61,198 bases of DNA from JACVRM01 sp046262315 (GTDB taxonomy: Bacteria > Actinomycetota > Thermoleophilia > Gaiellales > Gaiellaceae): assembly GCA_046262315.1 (NCBI GenBank), contig JBHEMZ010000118.1, positions 1-61,198 on the forward strand. The letters run 5' to 3'. The position numbers and the translations under genes are program-made. Below, piece by piece: positions 24,940-33,441 of this stretch. Positions within the stretch are counted from its first letter, which is position 1. Each line of letters opens with the position of its first letter. Below the pieces are notes generated by a model, which was not told the DNA's origin, searched no databases, and worked only from the letters and a program-made list of their open reading frames with translations.

Positions 24940-26442
24940 ATGAGTGAAGTGGAGCGCCGCCGCTCTTCCGTGCCCGTCTCGACCGGCTGGGAGTACGCGC
25001 CCGCCCCCGAGGCGCGCGAGATCCTCCAACTCGAGGAACGCTACGGCCTCTTCATCGGCGGCGAGCTGGTCGAGCCGTGCACCGGCGAGTACTTCACCAC
25101 GCTCGATCCTTCCAGCGAGGAGTCGATCGCCGAGGTCGCCCAGGCGGGCACCGAGGATGTAGCGCGCGCCGTCGAGGCCGCGCGGGGCGCCTACGCCGAC
25201 GGCTGGTCCTCGCTTGCGCCGTCGGAGCGCGCCAAGTACCTCTTCCGTATCGCGCGACTCCTCCAAGAGCGCTCGCGCGAGTTCGCCGTGCTCGAGTCGC
25301 TAAACGGCGGGAAGCCGATCCGCGAGTCGCGTGACGTCGACCTGCCGCTCGCGGCGGCGCACTTCTTCTACTACGCCGGCTGGGCGGACAAGCTCGAGTA
25401 CGCCTTCCCTAACCGCCACCCGCGGCCGCTCGGGGTTGCGGCCCAGGTGATCCCGTGGAACTTCCCGCTGCTCATGCTCGCGTGGAAGATCGCGCCGGCG
25501 CTCGCGACGGGCAATACGGTCGTGCTGAAGCCCGCGGAGACAACGCCGCTGACGGCGCTCCTGTTCACCGACGTGCTCCGTCAGGCCGAGCTGCCTCCGG
25601 GCGTGGTCAACATCCTCACCGGCGACGGCCGCACCGGCGCCGCCCTCGTCAAGCACCCGGACGTCGACAAGGTTGCCTTCACGGGCTCGACCGAGGTCGG
25701 CAAGGCCATCCAGCGCGAGCTCGCCGGCAGCGGCAAGAAGCTGACGCTGGAGCTCGGCGGCAAGGCCGCGAACATCGTCTTCGACGACGCAGCGCTCGAC
25801 CAGGCGGTCGAGGGCATCATCAACGGCATCTACTTCAACCAGGGTCACGTGTGCTGTGCCGGCTCGCGCCTCTTCGTGCAGGAGTCGGTCTACGAGCCCG
25901 TCGTCGCCAAGCTCAAGCGCCGCATGGCCACGCTGCGCGTCGGCGATCCGCTGGACAAGAACACGGACGTGGGCGCGATCAACTCCCGCCAGCAGCTCGA
26001 GAAGATCGAGGAGCTCGTCCGCGCGGGGGAGGAGGAGGGCGCCGAGATCTACCAGCCGCCTTGCAAGTTGCCCGAGCGCGGCTACTGGTTCGCGCCGACG
26101 GTCTTCACGAACGTGGCGCAGAGCTACCGGGTGGCGCAGGAGGAGATCTTCGGGCCGGTGCTGTCGGTGCTGACCTTTCGCACACCCGACGAGGCGGTCG
26201 AGAAGGCGAACAACACCCCGTACGGCCTCTCGGCCGGCGTCTGGACGGAGAAGGGCTCGCGCATCTTCTGGATGACCGAGCGGCTCCAGGCAGGCGTCGT
26301 GTGGGCGAACACCTACAACCGCTTCGACCCTGCCTCGCCGTTCGGCGGCTACAAGGAGTCGGGCTACGGGCGCGAGGGAGGTCTCCACGGGCTCGAGCCG
26401 TACCTCGCCTTCGACGGCAAGCCGGAGATCAAGGGCGGATGA
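24940..26442 (+). CDS. Aldehyde dehydrogenase (NAD(P)-dependent, full length)
   Basis: A 500-residue ALDH-superfamily enzyme. The substrate/NAD segments are VIPWNFPLLMLAWKIAPAL near residue 171, FTGSTEVGKAIQ near 247, catalytic Glu in LELGGKAAN near 270 and catalytic Cys in NQGHVCCAGSR near 304, with EEIFGPVLSV near 402. All key residues are present. Position after deoC suggests acetaldehyde as substrate, giving acetate; this is inference. The ATG at 24940 has only a weak GGAG 13 nt upstream. It overlaps the truncated paralogue by 4 bp. Confidence 0.9.
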   Translation: MSEVERRRSSVPVSTGWEYAPAPEAREILQLEERYGLFIGGELVEPCTGEYFTTLDPSSEESIAEVAQAGTEDVARAVEAARGAYADGWSSLAPSERAKYLFRIARLLQERSREFAVLESLNGGKPIRESRDVDLPLAAAHFFYYAGWADKLEYAFPNRHPRPLGVAAQVIPWNFPLLMLAWKIAPALATGNTVVLKPAETTPLTALLFTDVLRQAELPPGVVNILTGDGRTGAALVKHPDVDKVAFTGSTEVGKAIQRELAGSGKKLTLELGGKAANIVFDDAALDQAVEGIINGIYFNQGHVCCAGSRLFVQESVYEPVVAKLKRRMATLRVGDPLDKNTDVGAINSRQQLEKIEELVRAGEEEGAEIYQPPCKLPERGYWFAPTVFTNVAQSYRVAQEEIFGPVLSVLTFRTPDEAVEKANNTPYGLSAGVWTEKGSRIFWMTERLQAGVVWANTYNRFDPASPFGGYKESGYGREGGLHGLEPYLAFDGKPEIKGG

Positions 26443-27239
26443 CCAGCCGGCTGCCTGTCAAGAAGACGTACAAGCTGTACATCGGGGGTGCGTTTCCGCG
26501 CTCGGAGTCCGGCCGCACCTACCTGGCCGAGGGCCAGAATGTGGCGCGGGCCTCGCGCAAGGACGTCCGCGACGCCGTCCGCGCTGCGCGCGACGCGCAG
26601 CCGAAGTGGGCCGGGTTGACCGCCTACAACCGCGGCCAGGTGCTCTACCGCGTGGCCGAGATTCTGGAGGCAAGGCACGCCGAGCTCGCCGAGATGTGCG
26701 CGGGCGAAGGCGAGGTGAGCCGCGCGATCGACCGCTTCGTCTGGTACGCCGGGTGGGCCGACAAGCTCGCCCAGGCGCTCGGCTCGTCGAATCCGGTGGC
26801 GGGTCCGTACTTCAACTTCACGTTCCCCCAGCCGACCGGCGTCGTCGGCATCCTCGCACCCGGGGAGCCCGCGCTCGAGGGCCTCGTGTCGCGCCTGGCA
26901 CCGGCTCTCGTCGGCGGGAACGCGCTCGTGGTCGTGGCCTCCGAGGAGCACCCGCTCGCCGCGGTCGAGCTGGCAGAGGTGCTCGCAACATCCGACGTCC
27001 CCGCGGGCGTCGTCAACATCCTGACCGGCCTACACGCCGAGCTCGCTCCCGTGCTCGCCTCGCACATGGACGTGAACGCGCTCGACGTCACGGGCGCCGA
27101 CGGCGCGGCTGCCGAGCTCGAGCGGCTCGGCGCCGAGAACGTGAAGCGCATCGTGCGCGGCGCGGTCGACGGCCAGAGCCCATGGGAGATCGCGGCGTTC
27201 CTCGAGCTGAAGACGGTCTGGCACCCGATCGGCACCTAG
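26439..27239 (+). CDS. Truncated aldehyde dehydrogenase-like protein
   Basis: A 266-residue protein resembling the N-terminal, cofactor-binding half of ALDHs: KLYIGGAFPRSESGRTY, the PQPTGVVGILAPGEPALEGL stretch that replaces the usual PWNFP region, and PAGVVNILTG. It ends where catalytic Glu/Cys would begin, so it lacks the nucleophile. It still has intact codon structure and a coupled start (ATGA with the full-length ALDH), so it is not simple decay. A structural or regulatory subunit of the neighbouring ALDH is plausible. I recall similar full/short ALDH pairs by deoC in other Actinobacteria. Confidence 0.75.
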   Translation: MTSRLPVKKTYKLYIGGAFPRSESGRTYLAEGQNVARASRKDVRDAVRAARDAQPKWAGLTAYNRGQVLYRVAEILEARHAELAEMCAGEGEVSRAIDRFVWYAGWADKLAQALGSSNPVAGPYFNFTFPQPTGVVGILAPGEPALEGLVSRLAPALVGGNALVVVASEEHPLAAVELAEVLATSDVPAGVVNILTGLHAELAPVLASHMDVNALDVTGADGAAAELERLGAENVKRIVRGAVDGQSPWEIAAFLELKTVWHPIGT

Positions 27240-27241
27240 GC

Positions 27242-28837
27242 CTAGGGCACGCGGGCCGCGTAGATCGCCTGACGGAAGCTTCCGGCCTGCGGCGGTGATG
27301 CGAGCGAGAAGACGGGCACCGGCAGACCGTCGGCAAACGACACCGAGATGTAGTCGGCCAGCATCCGCCTCTGGTTCGTGTTCGCGATCCATTCGAGCCG
27401 CATCGTCCGTGCGTTGACGCGTCGCGCGGCCCAGGTGACGCCGCCGTCGAAGGAGCGGGCGGCCCAGACGTCCACGCGGCAGGCGGAAAGCTCGCAGCGC
27501 GCGTCTCGCATCAGGTAGTAGGCGACGGCGAGCTCGTGAAACCGCTCGGCGAGCGGCGACACGGCGAGGGCGGGCAGGAAGAGATCCGTGCGGGTCATGG
27601 CGCCAGCGACCGGTAGGCGGCGCGGTGATGTCCATCGGACGCCGTCGGGCGAGCTCGAGAGCACGACGTCGTTCGCACGGCAATCAGGCCGGAAGCCGCA
27701 GCCGTGCCAGGCCACGTAGAGCGTGCCGTCCGGCGCCACGTCGGCCGACGGCAGCACGGGGGCGCGCATCCCCGTCACCGGGCGAAACGGCCGTTGCGCG
27801 ACGGTCGTCGCGATCTCGAAGCTGCCGCCGCCGTTCGTCGAGCGCGACGCCGCGATCGCCTCGCCGAGCACGAACACGACTACTACGGTCCCGTCGGGCC
27901 GCACGACGGGCTGCGCTCCGGCGACGGATTGCTCGCGGTCCTCAGGCACGGGGCGCGGCGAAGACCAGGTCAGCCCTCCGTCGCCCGAGACCTGGACGAC
28001 GATGTCATGGGAGGCGACGTCGGTGTAGGCGAGGTAGCAGCGGCCGCGAAAAGGGCTCGCCGGCCAGGAGTCGCAGGCGAGCCACACCTTGTCGTACGCG
28101 AGCGAGGGTGAGGTACTGGACGCCGCCACGACGGGCAAATCCCAGCGCAAGCCGTCGGTAGAGCGGCTCACCAGCAGCTGCGTCAGCCTCGGGGAAACGC
28201 CGAGCGTGACGGCCAGCCACACACCGCGTTCTGCGTCGTAGCTGACGACAGGATCGCTGACGCGGGCAGCGCGCCCCGGCGGGGAGGATCCGGCCGAGAC
28301 TCCCGGCAGCCGGCCCGGGCGCCAGAGCCGTCCGCCGACCGAGGTGGCGAAGCCGATGTCCTGCGCGCCGCCGTCGAAGATGCGACCGACTTGGAAGACG
28401 CTGACGATCGTGGAGCCCCACGCGTGGCTGTCGGGCTCGACTTCGGTCGCGTGCTGAGCCGGTCCGCCTCGCAGCGTGTCGCGCGAGATGCGGCGGGAGA
28501 CGACTTCACAGTCGGCCCCGCCAACGGAGTCGCTCTCGTCGGCGGTGACGATGTCGCGACCGGGGCCGCACAGCACGCGGTCAGGGCGCCCGTCCGTCTC
28601 AAGCGAGATCGAGTCCGGCCCGCCGCCTGAGTGCACGACGTCGCGACCTGGGCCAGGGTCGACGAAGTCGCCTCCCGCGAGCCCGTGGATCGTGTCGGTA
28701 CCGGCCAGCCCGAAGAGAAGGTCGGCGCGCGGCGTTCCCACGAGGCGATCGCCACGGGCGGTGCCCCGCACGGTCGCCGCTCCCGCCGTCGACGCGAGCA
28801 CGAGCAGGAGCACCGCGAGCGCGACCAGTCTGGGCAC
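27242..28837 (-). CDS. Secreted RTX-repeat and BNR/sialidase-like beta-propeller protein
   Basis: A 531-residue secreted protein. Signal peptide at 1-20 (LVALAVLLLVLASTAGAA). Residues ~22-105 contain hemolysin-type calcium-binding repeats (GDRLVGTPRADLLFGLAGTD and GGDFVDPGPGRD). The rest (~130-531) is a beta-propeller with BNR-like turns (SRSTDGLRWD, SGDGGLTWSS, SRSTNGGGSFE, RSFDGGVTWA). No catalytic sialidase residues are evident, so a binding role is more likely. GTG at 28837 is supported by TACGCT 6 nt upstream on the minus strand; the longer frame to 29083 runs over the divergent gene. It converges on the short ALDH (2-bp gap). Confidence 0.75.
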   Translation of the reverse strand: MPRLVALAVLLLVLASTAGAATVRGTARGDRLVGTPRADLLFGLAGTDTIHGLAGGDFVDPGPGRDVVHSGGGPDSISLETDGRPDRVLCGPGRDIVTADESDSVGGADCEVVSRRISRDTLRGGPAQHATEVEPDSHAWGSTIVSVFQVGRIFDGGAQDIGFATSVGGRLWRPGRLPGVSAGSSPPGRAARVSDPVVSYDAERGVWLAVTLGVSPRLTQLLVSRSTDGLRWDLPVVAASSTSPSLAYDKVWLACDSWPASPFRGRCYLAYTDVASHDIVVQVSGDGGLTWSSPRPVPEDREQSVAGAQPVVRPDGTVVVVFVLGEAIAASRSTNGGGSFEIATTVAQRPFRPVTGMRAPVLPSADVAPDGTLYVAWHGCGFRPDCRANDVVLSSSPDGVRWTSPRRLPVAGAMTRTDLFLPALAVSPLAERFHELAVAYYLMRDARCELSACRVDVWAARSFDGGVTWAARRVNARTMRLEWIANTNQRRMLADYISVSFADGLPVPVFSLASPPQAGSFRQAIYAARVP

Positions 28838-28843
28838 CGCACG

Positions 28844-28849
28844 AGCGTA
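28844..28849 (-). promoter_or_regulatory. -10 element of the RTX/BNR gene
   Basis: TACGCT on the minus strand, 6 nt above the GTG at 28837. It lies only 18 bp from the opposing -10 at 28868-28873, so the two promoters share one 45-bp gap. Confidence 0.45.
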
Positions 28850-28867
28850 CCCGGCAGTCCGCCTCTG

Positions 28868-28873
28868 TACGAT
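28868..28873 (+). promoter_or_regulatory. -10 element of the TIM-barrel-like gene
   Basis: TACGAT, 9 nt above the ATG at 28883, with no Shine-Dalgarno between. Confidence 0.4.
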
Positions 28874-28882
28874 CGCTCTCGC

Positions 28883-29461
28883 ATGCGAGGTGCACGGCGC
28901 TTCAGCCAGGCCATCACGGAGGGCGACGGCATCTCGCTGGTCGTCGAGGTGGCCGGCGCTGAGGCGGCGGAGCGGGCAGCCTCTCACGGCGCAGCCGCGC
29001 TCAGCATCCGCGTCCCTGTCGGCGAGCTGGCGGGCACGCTGCCGGTGCTCTGGCGCGTAAACGGATCGCCCCAGGACGCCCACGAGGCGGGAGCGGACGC
29101 GTGTGTGCTCGTTGCGGCGGGGGCCCGCGAGGACGATGAGCGCTTCGAGTCGCTTTACGCCTCGGGCCTCGACCTCGGCCTCGACTGCGTTGTCGAGGTC
29201 GGCGAGGAGGAGGAGCTAACGCACGTGCTCGAGTGGCTCGATCCGGACGTCTTTCTTCTCTCGAGCCGCCGTCGCGTGCGCGGCGACGCGCTCGAGCACG
29301 TCCTGGAACTGCTTCAGGACGTGCCGGCCGGCAAGCTCGCGGTCGGCGAGGTTCCGGCCCTCGACCGTGACGCGCTCGCGGAGCTCGAGCGCGCAGGCTT
29401 CGACGCTGTGCTCGTCGCCGCAGCCGAGCTTGCCGACATCGGCGACGGATCCCCTTCCTAG
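28883..29461 (+). CDS. TIM-barrel-like protein, indole-3-glycerol-phosphate-synthase-like
   Basis: A 192-residue protein with alternating strand/helix segments resembling part of a (beta/alpha)8 barrel. SQAITEGDGISLVVEVAG opens it, and the C-terminal ALAELERAGFDAVLVAAAEL resembles the seventh-eighth strands of TrpC-type barrels. It is shorter than TrpC (about 255 residues), and I do not see the catalytic Lys/Glu set, so a tryptophan role is not supported. The ATG at 28883 is in a 45-bp divergent gap with the RTX/BNR gene. It precedes a SpeE-like membrane protein with its own -10. Function not assigned. Confidence 0.55.
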   Translation: MRGARRFSQAITEGDGISLVVEVAGAEAAERAASHGAAALSIRVPVGELAGTLPVLWRVNGSPQDAHEAGADACVLVAAGAREDDERFESLYASGLDLGLDCVVEVGEEEELTHVLEWLDPDVFLLSSRRRVRGDALEHVLELLQDVPAGKLAVGEVPALDRDALAELERAGFDAVLVAAAELADIGDGSPS

Positions 29462-29480
29462 CCTCGCGGCCGCGCGCCGG

Positions 29481-29486
29481 TAACGT
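29481..29486 (+). promoter_or_regulatory. -10 element of the SpeE-like gene
   Basis: TAACGT, 6 nt above the GTG at 29493; leaderless pattern. Confidence 0.4.
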
Positions 29487-29492
29487 TTCGCC

Positions 29493-31157
29493 GTGGCGAT
29501 CGACGCTCGCACCGTGCCGCCTGCGGCGGGGCGGATTCACCCCATGGGCGCGGCCGGCGGGGTCATGGCGGTCGGCGTCGCCGTGGTCGCGTCCGGAGCA
29601 GTCCTACTGGGCGTCGAGATCGCCGCCAGCCGGGTGCTCTCGCCCTTCTTCGGCAACTCGCTCTTCGTGTGGGGCTCGCTGATCGGCGTGGTGCTCGCCG
29701 GGCTGTCAGCCGGCTACTGGTTGGGAGGCACGCTCGCCGACCGCTTCCCGCAGCCCGCGCTCCTCGTCGCCGTGATCGGGGTGGGGGCGGCCGCCGTGCT
29801 CGCGGTGCCGATCGCGGACGAGACGGTGCTCGAATGGGTCGTCCGCTGGGACCCGGGCCCCCGTGCCAACCCGCTCGTGGCCGCCGTGACCCTCTTCGGG
29901 CCGGCAAGCCTCTTGCTCGCGGGCGTCAGCCCGATCGCGGTGCGGCTGCGAACGCGCTCGGTCGGAAGCGTCGGCCGCACCGCCGGCCACCTCTTCGCCC
30001 TCTCGACCGCCGGCAGCATCGCCGGCACGATCGGAACCGCGTTCTGGCTCGTTCCCGCGCTCGGCACCGACCAGCTCTTCGCCGTCGCCGCGCTCGTGCT
30101 CTTCGCCGCAGCGGCGTTCGTCGCCGCCGCGGAGCGCATTCCAGTGGCGGTCGTCGCCATGGTCGCCGCCGCCTCGGTCGCGGGTTTCGCCACCGTTCGT
30201 CTCGCTCCCGACCGGACCGGCACGCTCTCCGCCGAGGCGTCGCGCAACTGGTCGCCGCTCATCCGCTCCCGCGAAGAGTCCGGCCCGATCGGCTCGATCG
30301 ACGAGAGCTTCGACGTCCTCTACAAAAAGGACACGCGCTATCACCGTATGCTCGTGGCCCAGGACGCCGAAACGCGCTACCTGCGCTTCGACGCGTCGAT
30401 CCAGAGCGCCATGTACCGCGGGGCGCCGTTCCGCACGCGTCTGCGCTACACGGACTTCTTCCACCTCGGGCTCGCCTACAACCCGCGGGCGCGGAACGTG
30501 CTGTTCATCGGACTCGGTGCGGGCTCGGCGCCGAAGCGTCTGTGGCGCGACTTCCCCGAGCTCCGCATCCAGGCGGTCGAGCTCGACCCCGAGGTCGTCA
30601 AGGCCGCGCACCGCTTCTTCGCCTTGCCACGCGACGAGCGCCTGGCGGTGAAGGTCGAGGACGGACGCCGCTTCCTCGCGCGCGACGGACGGCGCTGGGA
30701 CGTGATCATGCTCGACGCGTTCTTCGCGGACACGATCCCGTTCCACATGTTCACGAGCGAGTTCCTGGCACTCGTGCGCAGCCGGCTCGCTCCCGGAGGG
30801 GTCGTCGTCACGAACACGATCGGGGCGATGGCCGGTGCGGGCTCCGAGCTGGAGCGCTCGATCTACCGCACCTACCGCTCGCAGTTCCCCACCGTCATGG
30901 TGCACCCCGTGGCGCTCCCGGGCGAGGAGGATCCGACCAACTTCCGCAACGTGATCCTCGTGGCGACCGACCGGGCTGCGCCGGACAAGCGCTTCGTGCT
31001 GGAGCGCTGGAACACGCTGAGCGAGCGGTACCCAACCGTCCCGCGCCTGCGCAAGCCGATCCTCGACCGGTGGGAGCAGCCGCTCAACCTGGATGGCGTG
31101 CCGATCCTGACGGACGACTACGCGCCGACCGACTCGCTGCTGCTGCTCTCGCAGTAG
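29493..31157 (+). CDS. Membrane-fused spermidine synthase-like protein
   Basis: A 554-residue protein with a polytopic N-terminal half (about 6-8 helices between residues 23 and 245; GVEIAASRVLSPFFGNSLFVWG is a typical signature) and a C-terminal spermidine-synthase-like Rossmann domain. In that domain, YTDFFHLGL leads to VLFIGLGAGSAPKRL near residue 332, VELDPEVVKAAHRFF near 363, VKVEDGRRFL near 388 and DVIMLDAFFAD near 405. Such fused proteins are common in Actinobacteria, and their true substrate is unknown; the aminopropyl-acceptor residues are only partly conserved. GTG chosen from the -10 spacing. Confidence 0.8.
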   Translation: MAIDARTVPPAAGRIHPMGAAGGVMAVGVAVVASGAVLLGVEIAASRVLSPFFGNSLFVWGSLIGVVLAGLSAGYWLGGTLADRFPQPALLVAVIGVGAAAVLAVPIADETVLEWVVRWDPGPRANPLVAAVTLFGPASLLLAGVSPIAVRLRTRSVGSVGRTAGHLFALSTAGSIAGTIGTAFWLVPALGTDQLFAVAALVLFAAAAFVAAAERIPVAVVAMVAAASVAGFATVRLAPDRTGTLSAEASRNWSPLIRSREESGPIGSIDESFDVLYKKDTRYHRMLVAQDAETRYLRFDASIQSAMYRGAPFRTRLRYTDFFHLGLAYNPRARNVLFIGLGAGSAPKRLWRDFPELRIQAVELDPEVVKAAHRFFALPRDERLAVKVEDGRRFLARDGRRWDVIMLDAFFADTIPFHMFTSEFLALVRSRLAPGGVVVTNTIGAMAGAGSELERSIYRTYRSQFPTVMVHPVALPGEEDPTNFRNVILVATDRAAPDKRFVLERWNTLSERYPTVPRLRKPILDRWEQPLNLDGVPILTDDYAPTDSLLLLSQ

Positions 31158-31204
31158 CTCCAGGGCCAGCAGCTGCGGCACCGAGGCGGCCGCGTAAAGG
31201 CTTG

Positions 31205-31210
31205 TACCCT
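31205..31210 (+). promoter_or_regulatory. -10 element of the lipoprotein gene
   Basis: TACCCT, 7 nt above the GTG at 31218; leaderless pattern. It probably also drives the DyP-like gene 1 nt downstream of the lipoprotein stop. Confidence 0.4.
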
Positions 31211-31217
31211 GTTCGCC

Positions 31218-31847
31218 GTGCGGGCGCGAGTCGTCGCCTTCGTCCTGCTCGCCGTGGTCACTGCGGCAGTCGCAGGCTGCGCGGGGGCGGATGACGACCA
31301 GGCGGAAGCCAACCCCGCGCCGCGGCGCGCGGCGGCTTGTCCCGCTGCCTGGAAGCCCGGCTGGCAGCGCGTCGCCGCCCGCGTGCGTGCTCCCGTTTTC
31401 TGCCCGAGCTGGATGCCGAACCCGCTGACGGGCGAGATCGGTGGCCCGTGGGACAACGGCGTCTCGATCGACCGCGACCGCAGCTACCTCGTCAGCTTCC
31501 TCTACCACGAGGCGGGAAACGACGTGCACGTCAACTTCCGCGGCTACCCCGGACGAACCCGCGTGCCCCGCTGCGAGGACGTCCAGACCGCAGGCGGGAA
31601 GACGCTGCGCCGCCCGGTCCCCTGCTTCGCCGACCCGCAGCGCCCGAGGCGCATCGGTCGCTTCCGCGTGACGCTCTACACGGCCAACCGCGACGTCGAC
31701 CAGTGGCACCTGCTCTACGCCTGGCGCTACCGCGGCTCGCTCTACACGCTCAGCGCGCATGTTGCCCCGCCGTACACGCTCGCGCAGGTACGCCGGAACC
31801 TCGCCCGTATGCTCCGCAGCCTCACGCTCGTCCGACCGCCGACGTGA
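31218..31847 (+). CDS. Putative lipoprotein of unknown function
   Basis: A 209-residue exported protein with a lipoprotein signal: VTAAVAGCAG places the lipid-modified Cys at residue 20. The mature region has four to six Cys (PAAC, PVFCPSW, RCEDV, PCFAD), suggesting disulfides, and a beta-rich centre (YLVSFLYHEAGNDVHVNFRGYP). I recognise no named domain. It forms a tight pair with the Tat-exported DyP-like protein that starts 2 nt after its stop, so a joint surface role is plausible. Confidence 0.7.
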   Translation: MRARVVAFVLLAVVTAAVAGCAGADDDQAEANPAPRRAAACPAAWKPGWQRVAARVRAPVFCPSWMPNPLTGEIGGPWDNGVSIDRDRSYLVSFLYHEAGNDVHVNFRGYPGRTRVPRCEDVQTAGGKTLRRPVPCFADPQRPRRIGRFRVTLYTANRDVDQWHLLYAWRYRGSLYTLSAHVAPPYTLAQVRRNLARMLRSLTLVRPPT

Positions 31848-31848
31848 C

Positions 31849-33264
31849 GTGCGCCTCACACGACGCCAGCTGATCGCCGGCGCAGCGGCAGGCGCTGCCG
31901 TGAGTGCGGCGGGCGCGGCGGGAATCTACGAGCTTCTGGACCGTCTGGCCGATTCACCTGAGCGCCCACCGGTCAGCCCGCGCGGGCCGGAGCAGCACCT
32001 GCTCGACGACTTGGCGATCGTGGAGGACGGCGGCGTCGAGATCGTGGTGCCGCCTCTCCACCACCACATCGTCACCGGCAAGCTCGTCGTCGAGCCCAAC
32101 CGGGAGGAGCTGCTGGACGCGCAGCGCGAGCTCGAGCAAGCTCTTCGTCGCGTCGATGCCGCGTACTCGCCGACGCCGACCGGCCTCGGTCTGACGGTGG
32201 CCTGGGGGCTCCCGTACTTCCGCCGCTACGTGCCGGCGCAGGTCGAGCGACACATGCCGGTGGACTTGCGCGCGTCGCGCGCGCTCGACCGCCGAGTGGC
32301 GGCTGTGACCGACTCGATCCGCTTCCCGAGCGATTCCGGCGACGTCGTCCTCGAGGACAACGACGTCACCGTTCTGCTTCGGAGTGATGAGCGCGAGGTC
32401 GTCGAGCGGGCGGTCAAGGATCTGCTCGCGCTCGAGCTGTTCCGCCCGACCAGCATGCGCAAGGGCTTCGCGGGCGGCGGCTTCGAGGGCCGGCGCAGCC
32501 TGCCCAAGCGAATGGCGCTGGCCGCCGGCGTCTCCGGCGCAGAGCTCATTCCGGACACCGCAGAGCTTTTCCTGGGCTTCACTTCGACGCAGCGGGAGGG
32601 CCTGGGACCGCGCCGGATCGTCAACTTCGAGACGCTGGGCTACACAGACCTCGGCCAGGGCTACTTCGAGGGTGGCACGCACATGGCCCTGTCCCACATC
32701 TTCGAGGACCTGGAGGGGTGGTACCTGAACTTCAGCTTCGCTGAGCGCGTCGAGACGACCTTCCGGCCCGGGCTCGCCGTGGCGAGCGGCGCGCAGACTG
32801 TGCGGCAGGGGCCCGACGACGTGTCCACGGTCGGAGAGGTAGCGGCCACGTTCGAGCGATCGCGGCGCATCGGGCACAGCGGGGCGATCCAGACCACCTC
32901 GCGCTTGCTCGAAGACGTCGTCGGTCCCGACGGTACGTGCTACCCGAAAGGCACCGCCGTTCCGCACCGGGCCGACTTCAACACGCTCGACAACCCGTTT
33001 TTCTGGACCGCGACGCCCGAGCGTGACGGGTGGAGCGACACCCCCTCGGCCGGCCTGCATTTCGCGGTCTTCAATCCAACGAGTGACGACTTCAACCGCA
33101 ACCGCCTGGCCATGGACGGCGTCCTCCCCGACGGCAAGCGGCTTCCCCTGGCACCGCGAGACCGTGGACAGGGCTTCAACTCGGTGCTCAGCACCAGCCA
33201 CCGCCAGAACTTCCTCGTCCCCCCGCGCAGGCATCGCTCGTTTCCGCTCGCCGAACTGCTGTGA
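31849..33264 (+). CDS. Tat-exported DyP-peroxidase-like (DUF7405-type) protein
   Basis: A 471-residue protein with a twin-arginine signal (LTRRQLIAGAAAGA, residues 3-16). The body resembles a dye-decolourising peroxidase fold: an N-terminal VEPNREELLDAQRELEQAL half, then FEGGTHMALSHIFEDLEGW, which parallels the DyP GGSY...RRI segment, a VPHRADF where the heme-ligand His would be expected, and a late GLHFAVFNPTSDDFNRN strand. The distal GxxDG is not obvious. Export folded with a cofactor would fit the Tat signal. Assignment to DUF7405 is from memory; peroxidase activity is unproven. Its GTG follows the lipoprotein stop by 1 nt. Confidence 0.65.
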   Translation: MRLTRRQLIAGAAAGAAVSAAGAAGIYELLDRLADSPERPPVSPRGPEQHLLDDLAIVEDGGVEIVVPPLHHHIVTGKLVVEPNREELLDAQRELEQALRRVDAAYSPTPTGLGLTVAWGLPYFRRYVPAQVERHMPVDLRASRALDRRVAAVTDSIRFPSDSGDVVLEDNDVTVLLRSDEREVVERAVKDLLALELFRPTSMRKGFAGGGFEGRRSLPKRMALAAGVSGAELIPDTAELFLGFTSTQREGLGPRRIVNFETLGYTDLGQGYFEGGTHMALSHIFEDLEGWYLNFSFAERVETTFRPGLAVASGAQTVRQGPDDVSTVGEVAATFERSRRIGHSGAIQTTSRLLEDVVGPDGTCYPKGTAVPHRADFNTLDNPFFWTATPERDGWSDTPSAGLHFAVFNPTSDDFNRNRLAMDGVLPDGKRLPLAPRDRGQGFNSVLSTSHRQNFLVPPRRHRSFPLAELL

Positions 33265-33373
33265 CCGGCGGGGCGAGTTCGCGCCGGCTTCCTCTCTGAC
33301 CGGCGGAGGCGGGGTGCCCCCGCCGTAGCCACATTGCGGCACCGTCGCGTGTGACGTGTTGGGAGGGGGGGCG

Positions 33374-33402
33374 CACGGGGGAACCGGCCCGTTCCCCCCG
33401 TG
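33374..33402. terminator. Bidirectional hairpin between convergent genes
   Basis: CACGGGGGAAC (33374-33384) pairs with GTTCCCCCCGTG (33391-33402), with one bulged C, around a CGGCCC loop. It lies between the DyP-like gene and the converging pfk gene, where a shared terminator is expected. There is no T-run. Confidence 0.6.
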
Positions 33403-33441
33403 AGAGCAAGCTAGCCGACCGCGCAGCGGCGGCGCGAGCGA

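Noticed and set aside
24682..25266. Minus-strand ORF through the 15-bp repeats (DSWRR repeats)
   Set aside because: Low-complexity translation of a repeat array overlapping the ALDH gene; no start context.
27242..29083. Longer start (29083) for the RTX/BNR gene
   Set aside because: It would run over the divergent gene and place 82 Arg-rich residues before a clear signal peptide; GTG 28837 has a -10 at the right distance.
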